A stretch of DNA of 6,859 nt from Candidatus Kuenenia stuttgartensis (GCA_945872325.1 CAMBZY010000173.1:1-6859); one strand, 5' to 3'. Numbered from the stretch's first letter, positions 1 to 6,361 are shown. Made by a program: numbers and translations. Notes: generated by a model not told the origin, from the letters alone.

Positions 1-1268
1 GCCAGTTCCGAGCGTATCCGCGACCTGAGATCTTTAAGTGCTGCAATGGCCAAAGCGTTTTTATCAGGCGTATCAATCGAGCGACTGGTCCAGCGGGGGG
101 TCATGAAGACAGCCCCAAGGGCGTAATAATCACGCTGGGAGACGGCCTCCAGCTTGTGGTCGTGGCATCGGGCACAGGCCACGGTGGTCGCCAGGAAGAC
201 TTTCGAGAAGGCGTCCACCTTGTTATTAATCATCTCCTGATGGATCCCGTTGAAATCCAGACTGCTGCCGTGGCGATGCTCTCCAAGGTGATAAAACATG
301 GTCCCGATCAGGCTTTCATTCGTGCCTGTGGCCGTGTTGATGCGTGGCTTTTCAAGCAGGTCGCCAGCCAGTTGCTCTTTCAGGAACTGGTCGAAACCGA
401 TGTCGGAATTGAAGGCCCGAATCAGATAATCGCGATATTCGTGAGAGCCCTTGGCCGGATTGTCCCACTCATATCCATAAGTGTCGGTGTATCGAACGGA
501 GTCCATCCAGTGGCGAGCAAACCGCTCGCCGAAGTGCGGCGAGGCCAGCATTTGATCCACCAAAGACTCATAGGCACGCCCAGGATTGGTCTCCCAATCA
601 TTCAGAAAAGCCTTGCGCTGGGCAGGCGAAGGCGGCAGGCCAGTCAGGATAAACGACAGACGTCGTAACAGAACTTCCGGGCCGGCGACAGGGGCAGGTG
701 CAATGCGGGCGGCATCCAGAGAGGCTCGAATGAACCGGTCCACAGGCTTCTGAGACCAATCGCGATTGGCCACCTGAGGCGGTTGAGGATTCTGGAGAGG
801 CTTCAGGCTCCACCAATCAAGCCGTTTCCTGAACGTTTCCGCCCACGCATCCGCCGATTTGGTCGGCCCTGATCCCGGAACTTGTGTGCGGGTATCAATG
901 GCGCCTTGTTTGACCCAGTCCGACAGTAATGCAATTTCATGATCCGCCAGTTTCTTTTTGGGCGGCATTTGAAGCTCTTTATCCGCATAACGTACCGCTT
1001 TGATCAATGCACTTTCATCGGGATGGCCTGGAACGATCACCTCGCCAGCATCTCCACCCTTGAGCCAACCAGGTTTTGAATCAAGCCTCAAACCACCTTT
1101 TGCAGATTTCTCGCCATGACATTTAATGCAATTTTCGACCAGTAAGGGCCGGATCTTTGACTCGAAAAACGCCTCCTTTTCCGCTGTTGGAATAACCGTA
1201 TCGGCGGCCATTAAAAGGCCATTCATTGATGCAATCAATATTCCAATCACAAATATGCGGCTCAACAT
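1..1268 (-). CDS. PSCyt1 (planctomycete cytochrome C) + DUF1549 protein, 3' end outside window
   Basis: Read on the minus strand from ATG at 1268, the frame stays open for 422 codons to the window edge, so the C-terminus is missing. Residues 1-21 look like a Sec signal peptide (MLSRIFVIGILIASMNGLLMA). Residues 32-125 match a PSCyt1 domain: a c-type haem site CIKCH (47-51) and a candidate axial Met in MPP (101-103). Residues 175-390 look like DUF1549 (PSCyt2), with LLRRLSFILTGLPPSP (200-215), the FGERFARHWMD stretch (246-256) and a second CxxCH, CARCHDHK (365-372). In this family a DUF1553 domain usually follows, and it would lie outside the window. A good ribosome site, AGAAGGA (1276-1282), sits 7 nt before the ATG; the ATG at 1276 reads into a stop at once, so 1268 is the start. 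The likely role is periplasmic haem-dependent redox chemistry; substrate and reaction are unknown. Such genes are often next to DUF1501 or sulfatase genes, which may lie beyond the left edge. Confidence 0.93.
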   Translation of the reverse strand, partial: MLSRIFVIGILIASMNGLLMAADTVIPTAEKEAFFESKIRPLLVENCIKCHGEKSAKGGLRLDSKPGWLKGGDAGEVIVPGHPDESALIKAVRYADKELQMPPKKKLADHEIALLSDWVKQGAIDTRTQVPGSGPTKSADAWAETFRKRLDWWSLKPLQNPQPPQVANRDWSQKPVDRFIRASLDAARIAPAPVAGPEVLLRRLSFILTGLPPSPAQRKAFLNDWETNPGRAYESLVDQMLASPHFGERFARHWMDSVRYTDTYGYEWDNPAKGSHEYRDYLIRAFNSDIGFDQFLKEQLAGDLLEKPRINTATGTNESLIGTMFYHLGEHRHGSSLDFNGIHQEMINNKVDAFSKVFLATTVACARCHDHKLEAVSQRDYYALGAVFMTPRWTSRSIDTPDKNALAIAALKDLRSRIRSEL

Positions 1269-1321
1269 GATGTCATCCTTCTCAAAGAGGCGACCGGGCA
1301 GCTCAATCGACATTAAAGGTC

Positions 1322-1366
1322 AAATAAATCAAAAACAGAGTCGGGCACGCAGGTTGCGCCCGACTC
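1322..1366 (-). terminator. Rho-independent terminator after the Gfo/Idh/MocA gene
   Basis: A perfect 9-bp stem, GAGTCGGGC (1338-1346) with GCCCGACTC (1358-1366), closes an 11-nt loop. On the minus strand it is followed by TGTTTTTGATTTATTT (1337-1322). It begins 15 bp past the stop codon of the 1381-2841 gene and lies 54 bp or more before the start of the 1-1268 gene. The two same-strand genes are therefore probably separated, or only partly coupled, in transcription. The plus-strand side has only a weak T-run. Confidence 0.8.
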
Positions 1367-1380
1367 CATTTCTATTCAAA

Positions 1381-2841
1381 TCACTCCCAGCCCTTGCGAT
1401 ATGAAGGACGGTTGACAAACTTGTTGGCCGATTCCAGATTCGTCACGCGGCCTTCCTTGGAGTCCCAGGAAACCGCCTGACCTGAGCGGATCGCCAGATT
1501 ACCCAGCATCACGAATTCCGTGAGAGGCGCGGAATAATCAAAATTCGAGCTCGGTGCATAGCCTTCCACAATCCCTTGCGACCACTCGCGCTGAGGATTG
1601 CCGGCGTGCTTCGAACGAGCTTCGGTCTGCTTGATCTTGCCAGACTTGACCATCTCTTCGACATCCTTGCGGCGCTCGAGCGAGAAGATCTGTGGATTCG
1701 AGCAATATGCCTCAGGCTCGAAGATCGTGGCCTCGGTCCCAATAAACATCATCCCGCTCGACGCCTTGCTGAACGCCTCTTCAGGCACCCGGGCATCGCG
1801 CTCTGGCTTGTTCTGCTTCCCATCCTTCGAGCCATCGTGCCAGCTCACTGTCAGGGCAGGCAGCTTGTCGGTGGCGGCAAAGTGATAAATCAGCTTGCTC
1901 CAGGCCGGGGCGGTCAGGTCGGATACCGGAGAGCTTTCAGCCTCGATTTTGATCGGCACATTGCGCCCGAGAACGTTGAATGTGGCGTCCATGATATGGC
2001 AGCCCATGTCGCCCAAAGCGCCTGAACCGTATGCCCACCAGCCTCTCCAGTTGAACGGGGCGATGGTGTTCTTGCTCCGGCCAGACTTTTTGGTCGTAGT
2101 TTCGGCTGGCTTCGAGTGATCGCCATTGTCGAAGGTGAAGTAAGGCTCTTCGACTTCCTGACCGAGCCAGGAGTTCCAGTCGAGGCCCTGAGGCGTTTCA
2201 GCCACGTGCTTGTGCAGAGGGCCCTGAGGCCAGATCGGGCGATTGGTCCACAGGCGAATTTCTTTCAGAGTGCCGATAGCGCCCTGCTCGATCCATTCCT
2301 TGACTTCCCTTTGGCCGTTCATCGTACGGCCCTGATTACCCATCTGGGTGACCAGTCCTGCGGCCTTGGCAGCTTTGTGGAGGCTCCGGATTTCGCCAAT
2401 GTAATTACACATCGGCTTTTGGACAGCCACATGCTTTTTATGGCGAACAGCCCACATGGCGGCTGGGAAGTGGGTGTGGTCAGGTGTAGAGACAATCACG
2501 GCGTCGATCCCAGAGTGCTGGGCGTCGAACATCTTGCGGAAGTCGGTATAAAGTTTGGCGTTGACTTTGGTGTCGCTTTTGCGATCTGTGTAAAAGCTTT
2601 GCAAAGCCTTTGCAGCACCTTCAGCGCGATTCATATCGGCATCGACCAGAGCGACGATGTTATGAAGATCTGCCACATTGTGGGTATCGGACTGGCCCTT
2701 GCCCATGGCTCCGATGGTCGCAATGTTGAGCTTTTCATTGGCTCCAAACACGTTGCGGGGGAGGATGGTGGGCATGGCCAGAGTGGTGGCCAGCACAGAG
2801 GTATTGCGGATAAACGAACGACGATTGAGTGACGTATTCAT
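1381..2841 (-). CDS. Tat-exported Gfo/Idh/MocA-family oxidoreductase
   Basis: The protein has 486 residues. The N-terminus MNTSLNRRSFIRNTSVLA has a twin-arginine motif (RR at 7-8) and an h-region ending near VFGAN (31-35), so it should be exported folded with its cofactor. The Rossmann fold starts at residue 38 with a dinucleotide-binding GxxGxG (44-49) and an acidic VDAD (66-69) after strand 2. Further family landmarks are STPDHTH (118-124), QKPM (141-144) where the family consensus is EKP, and GDMGCHIMD (277-285), whose His282 is the usual candidate catalytic histidine. The C-terminal half resembles the bacterial Gfo/Idh/MocA C-terminal domain common in planctomycetes and Bacteroidota. Relatives oxidise or reduce sugars and polyols with NAD(P), and some exported ones act as glycosidases or epimerases; the substrate cannot be read here. 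The stop is TGA at 1381-1383. The Shine-Dalgarno upstream of 2841 is poor, but the Tat motif immediately after the start supports it. Confidence 0.93.
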   Translation of the reverse strand: MNTSLNRRSFIRNTSVLATTLAMPTILPRNVFGANEKLNIATIGAMGKGQSDTHNVADLHNIVALVDADMNRAEGAAKALQSFYTDRKSDTKVNAKLYTDFRKMFDAQHSGIDAVIVSTPDHTHFPAAMWAVRHKKHVAVQKPMCNYIGEIRSLHKAAKAAGLVTQMGNQGRTMNGQREVKEWIEQGAIGTLKEIRLWTNRPIWPQGPLHKHVAETPQGLDWNSWLGQEVEEPYFTFDNGDHSKPAETTTKKSGRSKNTIAPFNWRGWWAYGSGALGDMGCHIMDATFNVLGRNVPIKIEAESSPVSDLTAPAWSKLIYHFAATDKLPALTVSWHDGSKDGKQNKPERDARVPEEAFSKASSGMMFIGTEATIFEPEAYCSNPQIFSLERRKDVEEMVKSGKIKQTEARSKHAGNPQREWSQGIVEGYAPSSNFDYSAPLTEFVMLGNLAIRSGQAVSWDSKEGRVTNLESANKFVNRPSYRKGWE

Positions 2842-3001
2842 GGCCTGGATAGGAACCCTTTGTGATGATGTTGAGAATTGGATGCAGGTGGGACGAGGAG
2901 AGGTGCTCGCCGATGCGTGAATGATCGGGCAGCCTCATGTACCAGCCTATGTTAAACGAAGTCTGTGTAGGTGGCTAGAGTGAATCGATTGGGAACCACA
3001 T

Positions 3002-3076
3002 TCTAGCCGCAGGGCGCTAGCCCCCGGTTTCGGCAAATTACAAAACCAACCGGGGCTAGCGCCAAGACCGGCTAGA
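3002..3076. repeat. Large imperfect palindrome in the intergenic region
   Basis: Inner arms GGCGCTAGCCCCCGGTT (3013-3029) and AACCGGGGCTAGCGCC (3048-3063) pair over 16 bp with one bulged C, around an 18-nt centre. Outer arms TCTAGCCG (3002-3009) and CGGCTAGA (3069-3076) add 8 bp after a small internal loop. It lies in the 293-bp non-coding gap 2842-3134, between the stop of the 99-residue gene and the start of the oxidoreductase gene, both on the minus strand. No T-run follows either side, so it is not a standard intrinsic terminator. Its shape is that of a dispersed REP/MITE-like palindromic repeat, or of a stable RNA hairpin marking the end of the upstream transcript. I saw no open frame or clear promoter in the rest of this gap. 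Confidence 0.75.
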
Positions 3077-3082
3077 TAAACG

Positions 3083-3100
3083 CGAACCCCCGCGGGTTCG
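3083..3100. repeat. Short GC-rich hairpin beside the large palindrome
   Basis: CGAACCC (3083-3089) and GGGTTCG (3094-3100) form a perfect 7-bp stem around a CCGC loop. It starts 7 bp after the large palindrome ends and 35 bp beyond the stop codon of the minus-strand gene 3135-3434. On the minus strand only a short GCGTTTAT follows, so any terminator function would be weak. It could be part of the same repeat unit or the 3' end structure of the small-protein mRNA. Confidence 0.45.
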
Positions 3101-3134
3101 GAGATTTGATCCACTCGGTGCCCAACACTACCAA

Positions 3135-3434
3135 CTAATCCACATCCTCAAACTTCGTCACGGCCACCACTTCCGAGAGTTTGATCAGGACCTTGGACCG
3201 GTTACGCCTGACTCCGACCCGGCGGGAGTCGATCACATAGCTCTCTCGGGTGGCGTTTGAATCTCGAAGGTCGTGGAAGTCGGCGTCTGTCATGGTCAGA
3301 AATCCCATGTCCACTGCGGCCAGTCTGCCAATGCACAGGAACGGGCCTGCCAGGTCCACCACCACGGTCTCGCCAATCCATTCAGGTAACGGAGAGAGCC
3401 AGGATGGGTCTGATCGTCGTGGCTCTGTGTGCAT
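3135..3434 (-). CDS. 99-residue protein of unknown function, possibly Sm/LSm-like
   Basis: I do not recognise a named family. The protein has no signal peptide or membrane segment and should be cytoplasmic. Residues 20-55 read WIGETVVVDLAG, then CIGRLAAVDMGFLTMTDADFHDL; the spacing of hydrophobic strands, G, D and the DA pair resembles the Sm1 motif of Sm/LSm folds. Residues 66-90 hold basic, strand-like segments (VIDSRRVGV, then KVLIKLSEVVAV) where Sm2 would sit. The fold suggestion is inference from pattern alone. The ATG at 3434 is preceded by a purine-rich AGAAAGAG, a passable ribosome site about 10 nt upstream, and the stop is TAG at 3135-3137. The gene is transcribed away from the 3546-5033 gene with 111 bp between starts, so the two may share a control region. 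The typical-looking composition and same-strand context argue for a real gene. Confidence 0.72.
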   Translation of the reverse strand: MHTEPRRSDPSWLSPLPEWIGETVVVDLAGPFLCIGRLAAVDMGFLTMTDADFHDLRDSNATRESYVIDSRRVGVRRNRSKVLIKLSEVVAVTKFEDVD

Positions 3435-3507
3435 ATCCAGATCTCTTTCTCAAACAGGAACTTGCAATACCTTGTCACTCATTCCGAAAATGTTCGGTGA
3501 GTTCGCC

Positions 3508-3536
3508 TTGACAGATTTTAGGGTTCGTTTTATTTT
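3508..3536 (+). promoter_or_regulatory. Sigma70-type promoter for the 3546-5033 gene
   Basis: A perfect -35 TTGACA (3508-3513) is separated by exactly 17 bp from a -10 TATTTT (3531-3536, 4 of 6 consensus). Transcription should start near 3542-3545, at or just before the ATG at 3546, so little or no 5' untranslated region is expected. The nine bases between the -10 and the ATG (CCCGCTACT) hold no Shine-Dalgarno. A 14-bp palindrome CCGAAAATGTTCGG (3484-3497) ends 10 bp upstream of the -35 and could be an operator. Confidence 0.65.
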
Positions 3537-3545
3537 CCCGCTACT

Positions 3546-5033
3546 ATGAAGTACCTCCACTCTCTCGCCACAGCCGTTATTTTGAGTTCAACCTGGGCTT
3601 GGGCCGAGGCGCAGGAGCCTTCGCCTACTGTGGATCAGCGTCCAAACGCTGCTCCCAATCCCAAGCCAGATTCTGACCTCCCGAAAATCGTCATGCTGAC
3701 CAACGGTCGTATGCTCACCGGTCAGGTCAAGCCCCATAAGGACGGCGGCTGGAACGTTCAGCAGAAGCTGGGCGTGATCCACGTCGTTGCCGACGATGTG
3801 GAAGGCATCTTCCCAACCCTTAAGGCCGTTTACGAATACAAGCGAGAACTGCTCCCACCACGTGACATTCAGGAACGGATGCGCCTCTATCAATGGTGCA
3901 TGACTCAAAATCTCCTGACCGATGCCCGTGAACAACTCCAAGCTGTTCTGGCCCTCTCATCGGAACATGAAGAAGCCAAATCGCTTCTCAGCCAGATTGA
4001 TATCCGAATCGCACGCAATGATGTCAGAAGCGACAATCAGGTCCTCCGCACATCGGCCACCCAGCCATCAGCCCGCGAAATGGATCCGCCATTTTTAAGC
4101 AAGGCATTTCGCGAAATGTCTGTGAAAACCAATCCCATTATCTTTGATCTGCCTGAGGCATTCGCCCTCAAGCGTGCCCAGGAGTTTAATCAATATGTGC
4201 ATCCCCTGCTCCAACGATTCTGCGCAGACTGCCATAACGAGCGTACTCCGAACGGTTTTGGACTGATTTCTGTCAAAGGTCAAGCGGCTCGCGACCCAGC
4301 CATCCAACGTGCCAATCTGGACGCCACATTAAAACTTGTGGATCCAGCAAACCTCATGCAGAGCCAGCTCCTGACCAATAGCCTTCTGCCCCACCAGCCA
4401 AACAATCAGCCAATTTTTCCCGGCCCCAACAATGCCGCTTACAGGCTGATTTCCAATTGGGTTTCAAACCTCCAGCACCGTGGTTTTGGAGCTCCATCGC
4501 CCAAGGTGGAATCCAATGTCGGAGCACGTTCCGCTGATCCCGGTGTGATGCCAGCTGAAGTTGTGACAAATTCCGGTGGGTTTGGTGTGGAAGGAAGAAC
4601 TGCCACCCAACAGGTGATCCCAATCGAGCCGAATCCGAATGCAAATCGCCCAATGCGCAGCCCTCTGCCGGCGGAAGATATAGACGCACCTGAACCAACC
4701 GCCCCTGGCCGACTTGTTCCCGGCAGCTATAACGGCGCCCAGCCGATGGCCCCAAAAGGCACAAAATTCCCGGTCCCATTGCAATCCGGAGCATCTGTCG
4801 AAGAAGTCTTCAAACGGATGCAAGCTGAGGAAGCCGAACAAAACGCCCGCATTGAAGCCGTGAACAAGGCGAAACTCGAAAAGCAGAAGGCCGGAGAGCT
4901 GCCGCAGGCTGCTCCTGATAATGCAAAGCCGGGCAGCACGAAACCTGACTCAAAGCCTGCCAAAAAGCCTGTAAAAATTGATCAGGATATGCTCGATAAA
5001 TTCATGATGAATCGCCGCGCTGGAGGCGGCTGA
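3546..5033 (+). CDS. Exported protein with a single c-type haem motif (planctomycete-type)
   Basis: The protein has 495 residues, and residues 1-23 form a likely Sec signal peptide ending AWAEAQ. Residues 47-90 are beta-rich (IVMLTNGRMLTGQV, then a GVIHVVADDV strand pair). Residues 91-152 are helical and TPR-like (YEYKRELLPPRD, LYQWCMTQNLLTDAREQLQAV). Residues 213-308 look like a cytochrome-c-type module with the haem-attachment site CADCH (226-230), preceded by FNQYVHPLLQRF and followed by NLDATLKLVDPANLMQSQLL. This resembles PSCyt1, but I see no MPP-type axial-ligand motif. Residues 310-415 are Pro/Gly/Asn-rich linker. Residues 416-445 are charged helix or coiled coil, and 446-478 are Lys/Pro-rich. 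The role is unknown; haem binding in the periplasm is inferred from the motif. The start is supported by the signal peptide directly after it, as the next Met is residue 50. A strong promoter and terminator frame it as a single-gene transcript. Confidence 0.9.
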   Translation: MKYLHSLATAVILSSTWAWAEAQEPSPTVDQRPNAAPNPKPDSDLPKIVMLTNGRMLTGQVKPHKDGGWNVQQKLGVIHVVADDVEGIFPTLKAVYEYKRELLPPRDIQERMRLYQWCMTQNLLTDAREQLQAVLALSSEHEEAKSLLSQIDIRIARNDVRSDNQVLRTSATQPSAREMDPPFLSKAFREMSVKTNPIIFDLPEAFALKRAQEFNQYVHPLLQRFCADCHNERTPNGFGLISVKGQAARDPAIQRANLDATLKLVDPANLMQSQLLTNSLLPHQPNNQPIFPGPNNAAYRLISNWVSNLQHRGFGAPSPKVESNVGARSADPGVMPAEVVTNSGGFGVEGRTATQQVIPIEPNPNANRPMRSPLPAEDIDAPEPTAPGRLVPGSYNGAQPMAPKGTKFPVPLQSGASVEEVFKRMQAEEAEQNARIEAVNKAKLEKQKAGELPQAAPDNAKPGSTKPDSKPAKKPVKIDQDMLDKFMMNRRAGGG

Positions 5034-5076
5034 TCGAAGGCCGGGCCGGATGGAATGATCAATCGCAATGAAATTT

Positions 5077-5122
5077 AAGCGCTCCTGCAAACCAACGTTT
5101 GCAGGAGCGTTTTCGTTTATTT
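5077..5122 (+). terminator. Strong, probably bidirectional, intrinsic terminator
   Basis: A perfect 13-bp stem, CGCTCCTGCAAAC (5080-5092) with GTTTGCAGGAGCG (5097-5109), closes a CAAC tetraloop and is followed by TTTTCGTTTATTT on the plus strand. A/T pairs extend the base of the stem. It starts 44 bp after the stop of the plus-strand gene and ends 14 bp before the stop of the convergent minus-strand gene. On the minus strand the hairpin is followed by CTTAAATTT, so it can plausibly end both transcripts. Confidence 0.93.
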
Positions 5123-5135
5123 CCATTCATACATA

Positions 5136-6149
5136 TCAATAAACGACAGGGATCGTTGCAGGTGCCACTGGGAACGCTGCACTGACTGGCTTCTCCGTAT
5201 CAGGATTGTTTTGACCTTTAATCGAGGTAAATACAATCTTGATCCCGGCTGACAATCCATAACCCACGCCCTGCTTCTTAAAGAGTGGGGTTTTAAAGAC
5301 TGAGACTTCGATCAGCTTGTTATCCTGAATATTATGCTCGACAAATTGCCATTTCTGACGACTCGCGATCACCATATAGTCATTGGCCTGATATTTGGAC
5401 GCCAACTCGGCTGGATAGAGGTCATAGTCTGTCTTCCCGACAATTTCGGCGGGTGCCATATTCAAGCCCTTGGCGAAATTCTGGTTGACCCGATAAACCA
5501 CTTCGCTCCCGTCTTTTACAGTCGCATTTAAAAGCGGTTGTGCAGAACTGACCTTCGGATTCAGAATGATCCATCTGGCTGGAGCATTGGGAATCAAGGG
5601 TGGGCTGATCGGCTTTGAATAAGGCTCTGCCGTTTGATTTTTATCCACTCTGGAGACGATTTTAATCCCCACTGGCAAACCGGCTCCTGGACCATACCCA
5701 AGGAAAATCGGTGTTTTAATGACCGTAACCGTCTCTGGAACACCGTCAATGATGTTCGTTTCAACAATCTTCCAAGTCCTGCGTGACTCGATCACCTTGC
5801 GGTCATCTGCCTGATATTTGGCGGCAAGATCAGCAGGATAGTAATCGTAATCGGTCTTGCCCACCATCTGATCAGGCGTGGTTCCAAGCCCATCCGCAAA
5901 GCTGGTGCTGACCCGATAGAACTCTTCGTTCAAATTCTTCACAATCACAGACAATGGCGAATGCTGAGGAGCCGTTGTTGATTGGGCGCGAACCAGTTTA
6001 TGGCCAGGCAATTGAGAAGCCGTGGTGGAAAGCACCTGTCGATTTTCGAGGTTGAGATCACCCAGACCTTGTGGTTGATAACGCTTCGACCGACGGGCCG
6101 ATGATGGGCGCAAGAGGCTTGCAAGTTTCTTGAAAATCGTGTTTTTCAT
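5136..6149 (-). CDS. Tandem PAS-domain protein without output domain, likely surface-associated
   Basis: From the ATG at 6149 it encodes 337 residues. A GTG at 6152 directly precedes it in frame, but the Shine-Dalgarno GAGAAG lies 7 nt before the ATG and only 4 nt before the GTG, so I prefer the ATG. Residue numbers here count from the GTG. Two PAS domains are visible, about 68-169 and 208-310. Each holds the landmarks YRV, VGKTDYD, YPA.LA.KYQA.D, a KTP strand and GIKIV, as in PAS_4-like sensor modules. They are 141 residues apart and about 50 of 88 core residues are identical. No histidine kinase, GGDEF, HTH, phosphatase or transmembrane segment follows; the C-terminus is a Pro/Ala/Val tail. 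The N-terminus is basic (RRSKR, 20-24), then LENRQVLS (35-42), a pattern recurrent near the start of planctomycete cell-surface proteins. Ligand and function are unknown. It may be an extracellular ligand-binding protein or a lone sensor partner. Confidence 0.88.
   Translation of the reverse strand: MKNTIFKKLASLLRPSSARRSKRYQPQGLGDLNLENRQVLSTTASQLPGHKLVRAQSTTAPQHSPLSVIVKNLNEEFYRVSTSFADGLGTTPDQMVGKTDYDYYPADLAAKYQADDRKVIESRRTWKIVETNIIDGVPETVTVIKTPIFLGYGPGAGLPVGIKIVSRVDKNQTAEPYSKPISPPLIPNAPARWIILNPKVSSAQPLLNATVKDGSEVVYRVNQNFAKGLNMAPAEIVGKTDYDLYPAELASKYQANDYMVIASRQKWQFVEHNIQDNKLIEVSVFKTPLFKKQGVGYGLSAGIKIVFTSIKGQNNPDTEKPVSAAFPVAPATIPVVY
5223..5951 (-). repeat. Duplicated PAS-coding segment (two copies, 423-bp period)
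   Basis: Copy 1 covers 5646-5951 and copy 2 covers 5223-5531. The two translations align without gaps across the 88-residue core at a constant offset of 141 residues (423 bp). DNA identity is patchy but recognisable, for example a shared 12-mer CCTGATATTTGG read on the plus strand. Divergence is enough that this is an established domain duplication and not an assembly artefact. Confidence 0.8.
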
Positions 6150-6272
6150 CACTCAACTTCTCATGGATGTTTGCGATCGACCTGAATTAGACTGTGTTAA
6201 AATATACAACATAGGCAACCTGTATGCGATACCAAAATTTGTAAACCGGAACCCAGATTGCTATCGTTCCAC

Positions 6273-6303
6273 CTTGACCCGAAAGTCAAGCTGCATAAAT
6301 AAT
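6273..6303 (+). promoter_or_regulatory. Possible promoter with overlapping operator-like palindrome upstream of the SDR gene
   Basis: TTGACC (6274-6279) and AATAAT (6298-6303) are each 5 of 6 consensus, with an 18-bp spacer, and would give a leader of about 50 nt before the ATG at 6362. A perfect inverted repeat CTTGAC-N6-GTCAAG (6273-6290) overlaps the -35 and could be a repressor site. I found nothing else convincing in the 209-bp divergent gap 6153-6361. An A/T-rich patch near 6196-6210 may hold the minus-strand promoter of the PAS gene, but it lacks a good -35. Confidence 0.4.
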
Positions 6304-6361
6304 CAATAGAGCTTCTGAACTTTGAGAATCCGCACATTCGAATGACTGGAACCTACGGAAA

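Noticed and set aside
156..668. A 170-codon plus-strand open frame
   Set aside because: It lies wholly antisense to the PSCyt1/DUF1549 gene, whose conserved motifs are continuous on the other strand; it shows no recognisable domain.
1338..1366. Operator or riboswitch in the gap before the PSCyt1 gene
   Set aside because: The perfect stem followed by a T-run 15 bp after a stop codon is explained by an intrinsic terminator of the upstream gene.
2116..2832. A 238-codon plus-strand open frame
   Set aside because: It is antisense to the Gfo/Idh/MocA gene with its Tat motif and Rossmann landmarks; the frame is a by-product of codon bias.
3002..3100. CRISPR array, tRNA or attachment site in the palindromic region
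   Set aside because: There are no regularly spaced direct repeats, no cloverleaf, and no integrase or other mobile gene nearby.
3484..3497. Possible LexA/SOS box
   Set aside because: The half-sites GAA and TTC are 4 bp apart (10 bp in all), which matches neither GAAC-N4-GTTC nor CTG-N10-CAG.
3588..3941. A 117-codon minus-strand open frame
   Set aside because: It is antisense to the exported haem-motif protein and has no ribosome site or domain of its own.
4354..4841. Two overlapping minus-strand open frames of 125 and 146 codons
   Set aside because: Both lie antisense to the Pro/Gly-rich linker of the 3546-5033 gene; biased codons there leave other frames open by chance.
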